From positions 62,001-126,000 of the forward strand of contig DATJLS010000054.1 of the NCBI GenBank assembly GCA_035509315.1: a stretch of DNA of 64,000 nt, read 5' to 3'. This DNA is from JAKAWQ01 sp035509315. GTDB taxonomy: Bacteria; Pseudomonadota; Alphaproteobacteria; Acetobacterales; Acetobacteraceae. Positions 49,209-56,590 of this stretch are shown here, piece by piece. The notes under the pieces are model-generated. The model did not search any database and was not told where the DNA came from. It worked only from the letters and a program-made list of their open reading frames with translations. Within the stretch, counting starts at the first letter, position 1, and each line of letters opens with the position of its first letter. A program made the translations under genes and the position numbers.

Positions 49209-51254
49209 ATGCACGCTTTCGTCGACCGTCTCGTTGCCATTGCGTCCGATCACGCCTTGATCGCCTACGGCCTGGGGCTGGTGCTGGCGGGCGCGGAAGC
49301 CCTGCCTGTGATCGGCGCGCTGGTGCCCGGCACGGCCGTCATCGTCACCCTCGCCGCGCTGATCGCCGCCGGGGCGCTCGAGTTTTGGCCGCTGACCGGG
49401 GCCGTGGTGCTCGGGGCCGTCGTTGGGGACGGGTTCGGCTACTGGCTCGGCCGGCGCTACAAGGACGCCGTCTTCCGTCTCTGGCCACTTGGCAACCATC
49501 CTGAGCTCGCAGAGCGCGGAGCGGCCCTTTTCCACCGCAGCAGCGAGACGAGCGTCTTTATCGGGCGTTTCACTCCCGGCGTGCGCGCCGTGGTCCCGTT
49601 GTTCGCCGGAATCCTGGCAATGAAGCCGGCGCGATTTTTCCTGACCGATATTGCCGCGGCCGTCCTCTGGGCCGTCTCTCACATTCTCTTTGGGCTGTTC
49701 CTCGGCGCATCGCTCGAACTGCTCGGCGCCGTGGCCGGTCGGCTCGCCGCGCTCGCCCTGCTTCTGATCCTGCTTGCTTACGCCGTCATCTGGGTCTCGC
49801 GATGGGCGATGCAAAGCATGCCGCAAGCGCTCGGCCGACTTGCCGGGCCCCTTGCGGCCTGGGCCGCGCGCCAGCCGGGCGGTCCGCAGCGTCTGCTCGC
49901 CCGTGCGCTCGCCACAGACCGGGCCGAAGCGTTCGGTCTCGCTGCCATGGCGGGTCTGATCGTGGGGGGGGTGTGGCTTCTGCTCGTGGCTGTCGAGAGC
50001 GTGCTGGCCGGCCGGCCCATCGCCCGTCTCGACGGAGTCGTCATGATCGGGCTCGGCTCCCTGCATGCCGATTGGGCGGATATGGTGATGCGCATCTTCG
50101 CCGCCACCGGCAGTGGTGCCGCGCTCGGCCTGCTCGGGGTCGGTGTGTTCCTCGTCCTCGCGACCGAGCGCCAATGGATGTTCGTGCTTTCCTGGATCGT
50201 CGGCCTTGCCGCGTCACTGGCGTTGGGTTTTCTGCTCAGCCTGCTGCCGCACCCGCTGTTGCCGCCGGCGACCGACCTCGCGGGCCTGCCGGGCCATTGG
50301 GACGCGATGGCCGCGGCTCTTGCCTATGGGCTGGTGGGCCTGTTCATCACAAGGGCCTCTGCGCCCGGATTGCGGCCGGCCATCGCGAGCGGGCTCAGCC
50401 TCGTCGTGGTGTTTGGCGCAGCTGCCAGGCTTTATCTAGGCTTCTCGGTATTTTCGACCGAGATCATTGCGATCGCTTTCGCATTGGCCTGGCTCGGCCT
50501 GGTAGGATTTGCTGCGCAGCTCCGGCGCCCCTCGCCCGGACGGGTGCTACCGATCGCACTGGTTGCACTCACGGTGCTGATCGTTGCCGTCGGCGCCCAG
50601 GCAGGAGGCTATGATCTTGTGCCTCCGCCTGTGCCGCCGCCGCCGCCGCCGGTGCTGGAAATGGCGCTCACAGAATGGCGCGACACCGGTTGGGCGAGCC
50701 TGCCGGGCAGCCGCATCGGGCTGCTCGGCAATCTTGCGCAGCATTTCGTGCTGCAGTGGGCCGGCCCACTGACCGAGCTTGAGCACGCGCTGGCGACGCA
50801 AGGTTGGCAGAAGCCGCCTCCCTGGGGGATGCAGAGCGCGCTGGCCTGGCTCGCGCCGACCATCGATCCACAAGCTTTGCCGGTTCTGCCGCGCTTCGCG
50901 GACGGCAGGCCCGAGGCGCTCGTCCTCACCCGCCTGCTGCCAGACAATCATGTCCCGCCGATGCGGCTCGTGCTCCGTCTTTGGCCGAGCGAGGCCGTGA
51001 TTCGCGGCGGAGACGAGCGGCTGCCGCTCTGGCTCGGCGTGATGTCCGAAGAACGATTTGTCCGCATCGCCGGCGCGCTCACCATCATCCGCTCCGTGCG
51101 TGCCGCCGAGGCCGAGCTCGCGGCGCTCGCGATCCACATTCCGCACGCCGTGGAGGTGCGCGAGAACATGGTTCCGTCCAGGCCCGGGCGGCCAGCGGCG
51201 GGTGTGGTTGTGCTGCTGGGCTGGGCTGGGCCGCCGTCCGGGAAATCTCCCTGA
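49209..51254 (+). CDS. DedA-PAP2-like-LssY fusion membrane protein
   Basis: A 681-residue protein of three parts. Residues about 15-195 are a DedA (SNARE-associated/VTT) domain with the GALVPGTAVIVTLAAL entry, GDGFGYWLGRRYK and FIGRFTPGVRAVVPLFAG. Residues about 225-460 are a PAP2-type membrane region whose catalytic motifs are degraded: LPGHWDAMAAALAYG (about 360) stands for P-S-G-H, and ARLYLGFSVFSTE (about 407-419) for S-R-x5-H-x3-D, with His and Asp lost. After a Pro-rich hinge, residues about 485-681 match the LssY C-terminal domain. Similar fusions occur with type II secretion or lipid-A related functions; the role is unknown. Confidence 0.8.
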   Translation: MHAFVDRLVAIASDHALIAYGLGLVLAGAEALPVIGALVPGTAVIVTLAALIAAGALEFWPLTGAVVLGAVVGDGFGYWLGRRYKDAVFRLWPLGNHPELAERGAALFHRSSETSVFIGRFTPGVRAVVPLFAGILAMKPARFFLTDIAAAVLWAVSHILFGLFLGASLELLGAVAGRLAALALLLILLAYAVIWVSRWAMQSMPQALGRLAGPLAAWAARQPGGPQRLLARALATDRAEAFGLAAMAGLIVGGVWLLLVAVESVLAGRPIARLDGVVMIGLGSLHADWADMVMRIFAATGSGAALGLLGVGVFLVLATERQWMFVLSWIVGLAASLALGFLLSLLPHPLLPPATDLAGLPGHWDAMAAALAYGLVGLFITRASAPGLRPAIASGLSLVVVFGAAARLYLGFSVFSTEIIAIAFALAWLGLVGFAAQLRRPSPGRVLPIALVALTVLIVAVGAQAGGYDLVPPPVPPPPPPVLEMALTEWRDTGWASLPGSRIGLLGNLAQHFVLQWAGPLTELEHALATQGWQKPPPWGMQSALAWLAPTIDPQALPVLPRFADGRPEALVLTRLLPDNHVPPMRLVLRLWPSEAVIRGGDERLPLWLGVMSEERFVRIAGALTIIRSVRAAEAELAALAIHIPHAVEVRENMVPSRPGRPAAGVVVLLGWAGPPSGKSP

Positions 51255-51276
51255 TCGGGGACGTGCCACCCGATCA
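51252..51276 (+). other. Stem-loop starting at the stop codon of the DedA-LssY gene
   Basis: TGATCGGG (51252-51259, beginning with the stop TGA) pairs perfectly with CCCGATCA (51269-51276) across a 9-base loop. No T tract follows directly, so a factor-independent terminator is doubtful; it may protect the 3' end. Confidence 0.4.
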
Positions 51277-51494
51277 AGACTGATCCCCCGCACGCTTTTT
51301 CGGTTGATGACGCCCTGGCATCTCCCCTCGGCATCTCCCATGTGCGTTTGGCGGGCACATCCAATGGATGCGCCGTCATCGGGGGGCCGCATCGGAACCG
51401 GTGCGGGCGCCAGCCCGGAAGCGTGGTTTCGCCAAGCGAGAGGATCTCGCGCGAGACGCGTAGAGAAGCACTCGGAAGGGAAGGAAAATGTGCG

Positions 51495-51785
51495 ATGAAG
51501 CTCACATCCGCACAGGTCGAACGAACCCTCGACCAATTCGAGGCGAAAGTCATCCCGGAGGATCACCCGGCTGTGCCGGAGCTTACGAAGATCTTCGGCG
51601 ATCACACATATTTCCTTGACGATACGGGCCTTCTCGTCGTTGAGGCGACGGAGCCGGGCGAGGAAGGAAATATCCTCAAAGTCGCGGATTGGGAGGATGC
51701 GAGCCGGACCGTGCTTGCCTGCCATGCACCGGAGCCGACCGGGGTCGTGGTCGTGCTCGAGGATGATCTCTTCGATGAAGAGTAA
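51495..51785 (+). CDS. Small acidic protein, function unknown
   Basis: A 96-residue cytosolic protein starting MKLTSAQVERTLDQFEAKVI. It contains an acidic C-terminus (LEDDLFDEE) and a central strand-rich part (FLDDTGLLVVEATEP). No cysteine cluster or membrane helix. The start follows GGAAGG with normal spacing; the frame is open further upstream but without support. I do not recognise the family. A factor-independent terminator follows directly. Confidence 0.65.
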   Translation: MKLTSAQVERTLDQFEAKVIPEDHPAVPELTKIFGDHTYFLDDTGLLVVEATEPGEEGNILKVADWEDASRTVLACHAPEPTGVVVVLEDDLFDEE

Positions 51786-51804
51786 GGCTGGCGGCGCCTT
51801 TTTT
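51784..51804 (+). terminator. Factor-independent terminator
   Basis: A 5-bp stem AAGGC / GCCTT with a 7-base GC-rich loop runs straight into TTTTTT (51799-51804), right after the TAA of the small acidic protein gene. The T tract ends at the first base of a family 1 element. Confidence 0.6.
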
Positions 51805-51907
51805 AGAGCGGGATTCGTTCGCGCTCGCTCACGTATCCCGTTCTAGCCATCTGTTGTTTTCCCGCGTGATTCAGACCGACGGTGAGTCCACCTTCGGTCA
51901 TCACGCT
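51804..51907 (+). repeat. Family 1 palindromic element
   Basis: TAGAGCGGGAT (51804-51814) pairs with ATCCCGTTCTA (51834-51844) around GTTCGCGCTCGCTCACG. The second half, TGTTTTCCCGCGTGATTCAG followed by ACCGACGGTGAGTCCACC and ATCACGC, is almost identical to the inverted copy at 52526-52629. Confidence 0.8.
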
Positions 51908-51910
51908 TTC

Positions 51911-52035
51911 GTGTCCTGCCGTCGAAGTTTGTCGCATTTCGCGACGAACGGAGAGGGCAGGACACTGAAAATAAAGAGCGATTGTCCCTATTCCGTCCCC
52001 ATTCCAATGCGACGTATTTCGGAATCGGGACTCTA
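51911..52035 (+). repeat. Family 2 palindromic element, copy C
   Basis: It starts GTGTCCTGCCGTCGAAGTTT, has a hairpin around GTCGC / GCGAC, a shortened middle, then TTGTCCCTATTCCG ... CGGAATCGGGACT. Its right end is CTCTA, and the CTA is the minus-strand stop codon of the next gene. Confidence 0.75.
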
Positions 52036-52404
52036 GGGCCCCGTGGTTGCCTGAACGATCGTCGTCGCGCTGGTTGTCTCTTCGCCATCATCGACGAAAA
52101 GCTGGTCGCCATGGCGGACCAGCCGGACTTCTATCGCCGGTGCGTCCACATCGCGCGGAGATGAAAGCGTGATCGATTGCTCGGGCGTCAGTGTCGCGAT
52201 GAAACGTACCACCGTTTCGGTTCCACCGGATTGCAATGTGGCGACCACGCGGAATCCCGTGGGCTCCACGGTATAATAGACGATGCCTGTGGTTCTGCCG
52301 AGCGTGAAGCTTTGGGCCTCGATCGGCTTCAGCCCATCGGCATAGGCGCTGCCGGCACCGAGGAGCGCGATGGCGGCGATCGGTAAAGCGAAGCGGCCAA
52401 ACAT
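52033..52404 (-). CDS. Small secreted protein, function unknown
   Basis: A 123-residue protein with a signal peptide (MFGRFALPIAAIALLGAGSA, cleavage after AYA). The mature part is beta-rich without Cys: QSFTLGRTTGIVYYTVEPTG, FRVVATLQSGGTETVVRF and SITLSSPRD suggest a small beta-sandwich. No family is recognised. The gene is flanked by family 1 elements in opposite orientation (51804 and 52526) and its stop codon lies at the end of a family 2 element, an arrangement that could have moved or shielded it as a unit. Confidence 0.65.
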   Translation of the reverse strand: MFGRFALPIAAIALLGAGSAYADGLKPIEAQSFTLGRTTGIVYYTVEPTGFRVVATLQSGGTETVVRFIATLTPEQSITLSSPRDVDAPAIEVRLVRHGDQLFVDDGEETTSATTIVQATTGP

Positions 52405-52525
52405 GGTGATCCCCCGTTTGCAGGACAATGCAACAACTGGTTCGATGCTGTTGTGATTCTTCAACGAAGATGGGCCGCTGTCTGTGATCGAGGCCACAGT
52501 TCCGCCCGCGCCAACGATAGAGCGA

Positions 52526-52629
52526 TAGAGCGGGATAACCGAAGTGGACTCACCGTCGGTCTGAATCACGCGGGAAAACAAGTGGCTGGAGCGGGATATG
52601 TAGGCGAGCGCGAACGCGTCCCGCTCCAG
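52526..52629 (-). repeat. Family 1 palindromic element, inverted copy
   Basis: Read on the minus strand: CTGGAGCGGGACGCGTTCGC, then GTGATTCAGACCGACGGTGA with GTCCAC and TTCGGTTATCCCGCTCTA. It matches the copy at 51804 over about 40 bp with one or two changes. It separates the small secreted protein gene from the end of the SLOG gene. Confidence 0.8.
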
Positions 52630-52637
52630 GACTTCGG

Positions 52638-54509
52638 TCAGCTCGGTTCGGGCGTCTTGGTGCGGAAAAGCAGCGACCAGCCTTGCACGTCTTGCAGCAT
52701 CGCAAGTGCCAGATCGTGCAGGATCGCGCCGAGCATGGAGGCGGCGAGCGGGCGCGCGGGATCGATCGCTTCGATCTCCTGCTTCGTCTCCGCAAGCGCA
52801 TGCAGCATCCGCGCGGATTGAAGGTGGAGAAGGTCGAACTCGGCATAGGCGCGCAGGCTGACGAAGCCGGCAGAGAGAGCGGCGAGCGCGGTGCAGGCGA
52901 AGCCGACCCAGCTCTCCGTGCCCGAGCGTTCGGCGGCGGCGAGCGTGCCGTGCAGCAATGCATGCACCATGACGCCGAGCTTGAGGCTGACGAGCACGAA
53001 GGTGGCGCCGAAGGTGAGCTCGCCCAGATCGACGAGTCTTCGTGCCGCGATCCGGCTGCGCCCCGCCCGGCGTTTGTGATAGTCGGTCTGGGTCGCGATC
53101 ACCGTCTCGCCGATATGACGGGCACGCGGGGCATGTTCGGCGATGGTGCCGTGCGGCACGGCCGCCCCGCGCATCATCGCCATGACGTACCAGGCGACCC
53201 ATGCATCCGCCGGTGGCCCGTTCTGCTCGGGGTCGCGGGCGAGCTCAGCCACCTGAGCGATTGGCAGCGACCAGCCGAGGCGGGCAAGCATCCGCTGCTT
53301 GCGACAAAGTTCGGCAAGAAGGCGATACGCGATCCACCGCTCATGCCAGCGCCTGAGCTCGCTTGCGACGACGATGCCAAGGATGGCGAGCAGAGCGATG
53401 AATTCGATCGCCCCAGCGGGCAGGCCGAAGAGGCGGGGGGAGGCGAGGGCGAGGCCCATCGCCGAGACCGCGAGGGCGGCCAGCGCGATGACCAGCACAT
53501 AGGAGGAGCGGTAGCGGTCCGTGTATTTGCTGCCATACCGGTCGGCGGCTTCGTACATCTCCCTCCATGGGCGCTCGACATCGTCGTCGGGTTCGGCCGG
53601 ACCCTTTGGAGGCACATGAAGCGCGGCATCGTGCTCGGGGGCGATATGGTTGAGGGCCCATGAATAGAGACGCCAAGGGCGTGGCCGGACGCCTTCCTCG
53701 GCTTCGGCGAAATAGGCGGAGAGGGGCGTGCGTGATGGAAAGAGGCGCCCGGAGAGCCAATGCACGGCCGCGCCAATCCTGGTGTGATGATAGGGCCGGC
53801 CCGGCGCTGGCGGCCGGATCGCTGCGCGGAGCAGATCATCGAGCGTCGCCTCCGCCGCGGTACCAGTCGGAGCGGCGGTTGGGCGCTCCAGAGCCATCGG
53901 GCCGAGCAGGAGGCGGGGGGCGCTCACGGCCGTCGGATCGATCCACCAAACCGGCACATGGCTGCGCACGGCATAGCGCACGATCTCCCCCGTGCCACCG
54001 GGCTTGCCGTGATCACCGTCCCAGATCGCGATCAGAAGATCCGAATTGCGGACGACGAAGCGGCCGACGGCACGGTACCCAGCCTCGGCGTCTCCATCAC
54101 GGTTGCCGTCAAGGGCCAGCACCGCAGGACGGCCATCTTCCGTCCTGGCGGCAGCGAGCAAGGTACGGAAGGCCTGCACATCTTCCGTGAAGGTCTTTTC
54201 ATATTCGTCGACGAGGAAGGGCAGCGGCACCTCAAGCCTGATTCCCTCGGCAAGCGCCACTTCGGCGGCGATCCGGTCGGAGCCTTCGGCAAGCGGAGAG
54301 AAGAGCCGGATAAGCGGTTCGCCGGGGGCATAGGTCGCAAGCACGGTCCGCTCTCTGGCCATGGCCCTCATCTGCTCCCGTACGCGCCGCACGACGGCGG
54401 CGACCGATTCGCTGAGTGCGGGACACAAGGCCGGGCAGAGCTTGTTCGACCGTGCACCGGTGATGCCGAGACGAAAGGCGAGTCGGGGGCGGGGGGGAGG
54501 CGATGTCAC
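52638..54509 (-). CDS. SLOG domain protein with SLATT-like membrane helices
   Basis: A 623-residue protein. Residues about 10-190 form a SLOG-type Rossmann domain: LGITGAR (14-20), LFSPLAEGSDRIAAEVAL (69-86), LPFLVDEYEKTF and SDLLIAIWDGDHGKPGGTG (156-174). SLOG domains bind or process nucleotide-type ligands. After a spacer come two helices (336-356, 366-383) followed by the basic amphipathic WHERWIAYRLLAELCRKQRM, the SLATT-like arrangement, and then two more helices (499-518, 534-552). SLATT proteins are predicted pore formers in defence systems. The ATG overlaps the stop of the RCK-RyR gene. A ligand-gated membrane effector is the best guess. Confidence 0.7.
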   Translation of the reverse strand: MTSPPPRPRLAFRLGITGARSNKLCPALCPALSESVAAVVRRVREQMRAMARERTVLATYAPGEPLIRLFSPLAEGSDRIAAEVALAEGIRLEVPLPFLVDEYEKTFTEDVQAFRTLLAAARTEDGRPAVLALDGNRDGDAEAGYRAVGRFVVRNSDLLIAIWDGDHGKPGGTGEIVRYAVRSHVPVWWIDPTAVSAPRLLLGPMALERPTAAPTGTAAEATLDDLLRAAIRPPAPGRPYHHTRIGAAVHWLSGRLFPSRTPLSAYFAEAEEGVRPRPWRLYSWALNHIAPEHDAALHVPPKGPAEPDDDVERPWREMYEAADRYGSKYTDRYRSSYVLVIALAALAVSAMGLALASPRLFGLPAGAIEFIALLAILGIVVASELRRWHERWIAYRLLAELCRKQRMLARLGWSLPIAQVAELARDPEQNGPPADAWVAWYVMAMMRGAAVPHGTIAEHAPRARHIGETVIATQTDYHKRRAGRSRIAARRLVDLGELTFGATFVLVSLKLGVMVHALLHGTLAAAERSGTESWVGFACTALAALSAGFVSLRAYAEFDLLHLQSARMLHALAETKQEIEAIDPARPLAASMLGAILHDLALAMLQDVQGWSLLFRTKTPEPS

Positions 54510-56566
54510 GGCGAGGATGCCGTGCTGGGGAGGGTGCTCCTGGAATTGCGAGCGGGTGCGGGTGCGATATCCACCCAGGCTTCGACTGCCCCCGCGGTGC
54601 GCGGAAACGCCGCGGCGATATGCTGCAGATCCGCGGGCGCAGCCCTGTCGAGGCCACGGGCATGGACGGCGAGCGTGGCATTTTGAGCGAGTGCCTCGGC
54701 CGCCTTCCAGGCGCCCTCGTCGGTGATATCGATCTCGATGAGCGCGATCGCTCCCGGCTGGAGAGGAGGAGCAGGCATGCCGGACGGAAGGTCGATGCGC
54801 TGAAGGCGGCGGACAGTGAGGCCGATCTCGCCGGCAATGCGTGGGATCTTCGCCACGGCCCCGAGATTATAGGCGCGGGTGGAGGCAGGCAGCGCCTCCC
54901 ATGGCACGAGCCTCGGATGAGTTTTCGCTGCCTCATCGCGTAGAGGACCGAAGCGCCATCCGGCGGCGAGGAGATCGAGGCTCCAGCGGTGATGCTCGGC
55001 GCGGGCCATCGCCTCGATCTCCGCGTCGCTGAGCGCGGCACCGGGCTCCGGGCCGCGGGCAAGGCGGAGCCCGGCATGGCGAAGCTTGACCGGGATATGG
55101 TCGGCGAAGGCACGGTTGGCGCGGCGGAAGCGCTCGGCAAGCTGTTCCCAGGGCAGCGAAGCGGGTGCGTCCGGCTCCTGTTCGGAGGTAAGGAAGTCGT
55201 CATGAACGGCGCGCGCCATGCGATCCGCCTCCTCGTCGAAGAGCTGCACCGGCCCGATCACCGAAGCAAGATCGCCGAAGCCCGCGAGCCGGTCCGGGCA
55301 GAGCGGCCGGACGGCCATGCGTCCGAGCAGCGCGCTCAATCCCTGCTCCCGCCGCGTGCGGACATAGACGGGAGTGGCGAAGCGCCGCAGCCGGTCGAGC
55401 GCCGCCCGCAAGCCGAAGGCAGCCTCGAGCGCGGCATCGTCATCGCCCAGCGCCACGATCACCGCATCGGGCGGACGAGCCGCGAGATCGGCTTCGATGG
55501 AATCCCAGTCGGTCATGCTGCCGGGCGCTTCCGGTTGACCGAAATGGGCGGGCCTGATCTCGAGATCGAGGCATTGCGGAAGGGTGCGTCCCCAGGGGGC
55601 CGCGTGCAGGATTGCTTCGCACGCCTCGGCTTCCTGATCGTAGCAGAGGATATCTGCCCTCACCCCCGGCAGCGCGAAGCTCGAGAGGGCCGCATGGCGC
55701 AGGATCGCCGCACCGAGATCGCCGAGGCCTGCAAGCACGATCCGCGGACGGGCGCCCGCGATGCGCGTGAAGCCGTCCGTGCCGAGCAACCGGCGCGCCG
55801 AGACTTCGGCGGTCCTCAGTGGGTGAACAAGCAGAGTTGGGTCGAAGATCGCCTCAGCCGGCACTGCCATGGCATCGATGAGCCAGGGGGCGCGGATCTC
55901 CGGCCGTGCCCGCAGAAGCGCCGGCGCTCTCTGGCTGGTGGACGCCGTTCCTCTTGCCGCGCCTGCGACTCTGCCCGCGGTGATGACGATGTCGAGATTG
56001 GTTGCGTCCGATCCGGTGGTCGCCACCAGGGTGCGCGCCCGCGCGATTCCTGCCTGTTCGAGCGTCTCGCGCCGCGTCGCGTCTCCGCTCAGCACCGGCA
56101 CGCCGAGGCGGTCACATTCGGCGATCGCCGCTTCCGCGTCTGCACGCGCGACCGCCACGACCCTATGCCCCCCTCGCTTGAGACCACGAACGATCTCGAG
56201 TCCCGTTTCGCCGAGGCCGCAGACCACCACATGTTCGCGCAATGTCTGGGCGCGCGCGATCTGCACGTCGTGGCGGAGATTGTGCATGAAGAGCTTGATG
56301 CTGCCGGTGAGCCCGGCCAGCACCAGCGCGAGGAACATCAGGGTCTGCGCCGCCATCAGAGAGAATGGGGCTTGGCCATAGGCGAAGGATTCGCTGCCGC
56401 GGATGAGCAACAGCGTACGGACCAGGGCATCGCCCAGTGAATTCACGTGGCAAGCGGTGTTCGCACCGCATGTCAGGAACCCGAACAGGCCGAGCCCGGT
56501 CGCGAGGAGGCCGAGCAGGACCACCGGCGCCCATTGTCCAAGTCGGTAGAAGCGAAGGCTCAGCAC
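54506..56566 (-). CDS. Two-helix TrkA/RCK protein with a C-terminal RyR domain
   Basis: A 686-residue protein. Two helices (about 12-33 and 69-92) flank a 35-residue extracytoplasmic loop with two Cys. Residues about 111-200 are a TrkA_N/RCK Rossmann domain (CGLGETG, then GDATRRETLEQAGI). A second Rossmann-like region starts at VLAGLGDLGAAIL (about 278). Residues about 515-590 match the ryanodine-receptor repeat (RyR): AEHHRWSLDLLAAGWRFGPL, then RDEAAKTHPRLVPWEALP. The helices lack a TVGYG filter, so a K+ channel is not shown. It lies 24 bp after the lipoprotein gene and overlaps the SLOG gene. A nucleotide-responsive membrane sensor is inferred. Confidence 0.75.
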   Translation of the reverse strand: MLSLRFYRLGQWAPVVLLGLLATGLGLFGFLTCGANTACHVNSLGDALVRTLLLIRGSESFAYGQAPFSLMAAQTLMFLALVLAGLTGSIKLFMHNLRHDVQIARAQTLREHVVVCGLGETGLEIVRGLKRGGHRVVAVARADAEAAIAECDRLGVPVLSGDATRRETLEQAGIARARTLVATTGSDATNLDIVITAGRVAGAARGTASTSQRAPALLRARPEIRAPWLIDAMAVPAEAIFDPTLLVHPLRTAEVSARRLLGTDGFTRIAGARPRIVLAGLGDLGAAILRHAALSSFALPGVRADILCYDQEAEACEAILHAAPWGRTLPQCLDLEIRPAHFGQPEAPGSMTDWDSIEADLAARPPDAVIVALGDDDAALEAAFGLRAALDRLRRFATPVYVRTRREQGLSALLGRMAVRPLCPDRLAGFGDLASVIGPVQLFDEEADRMARAVHDDFLTSEQEPDAPASLPWEQLAERFRRANRAFADHIPVKLRHAGLRLARGPEPGAALSDAEIEAMARAEHHRWSLDLLAAGWRFGPLRDEAAKTHPRLVPWEALPASTRAYNLGAVAKIPRIAGEIGLTVRRLQRIDLPSGMPAPPLQPGAIALIEIDITDEGAWKAAEALAQNATLAVHARGLDRAAPADLQHIAAAFPRTAGAVEAWVDIAPAPARNSRSTLPSTASSP

Positions 56567-56590
56567 GGTTTTCCCTGTGCTCCAGATCGG

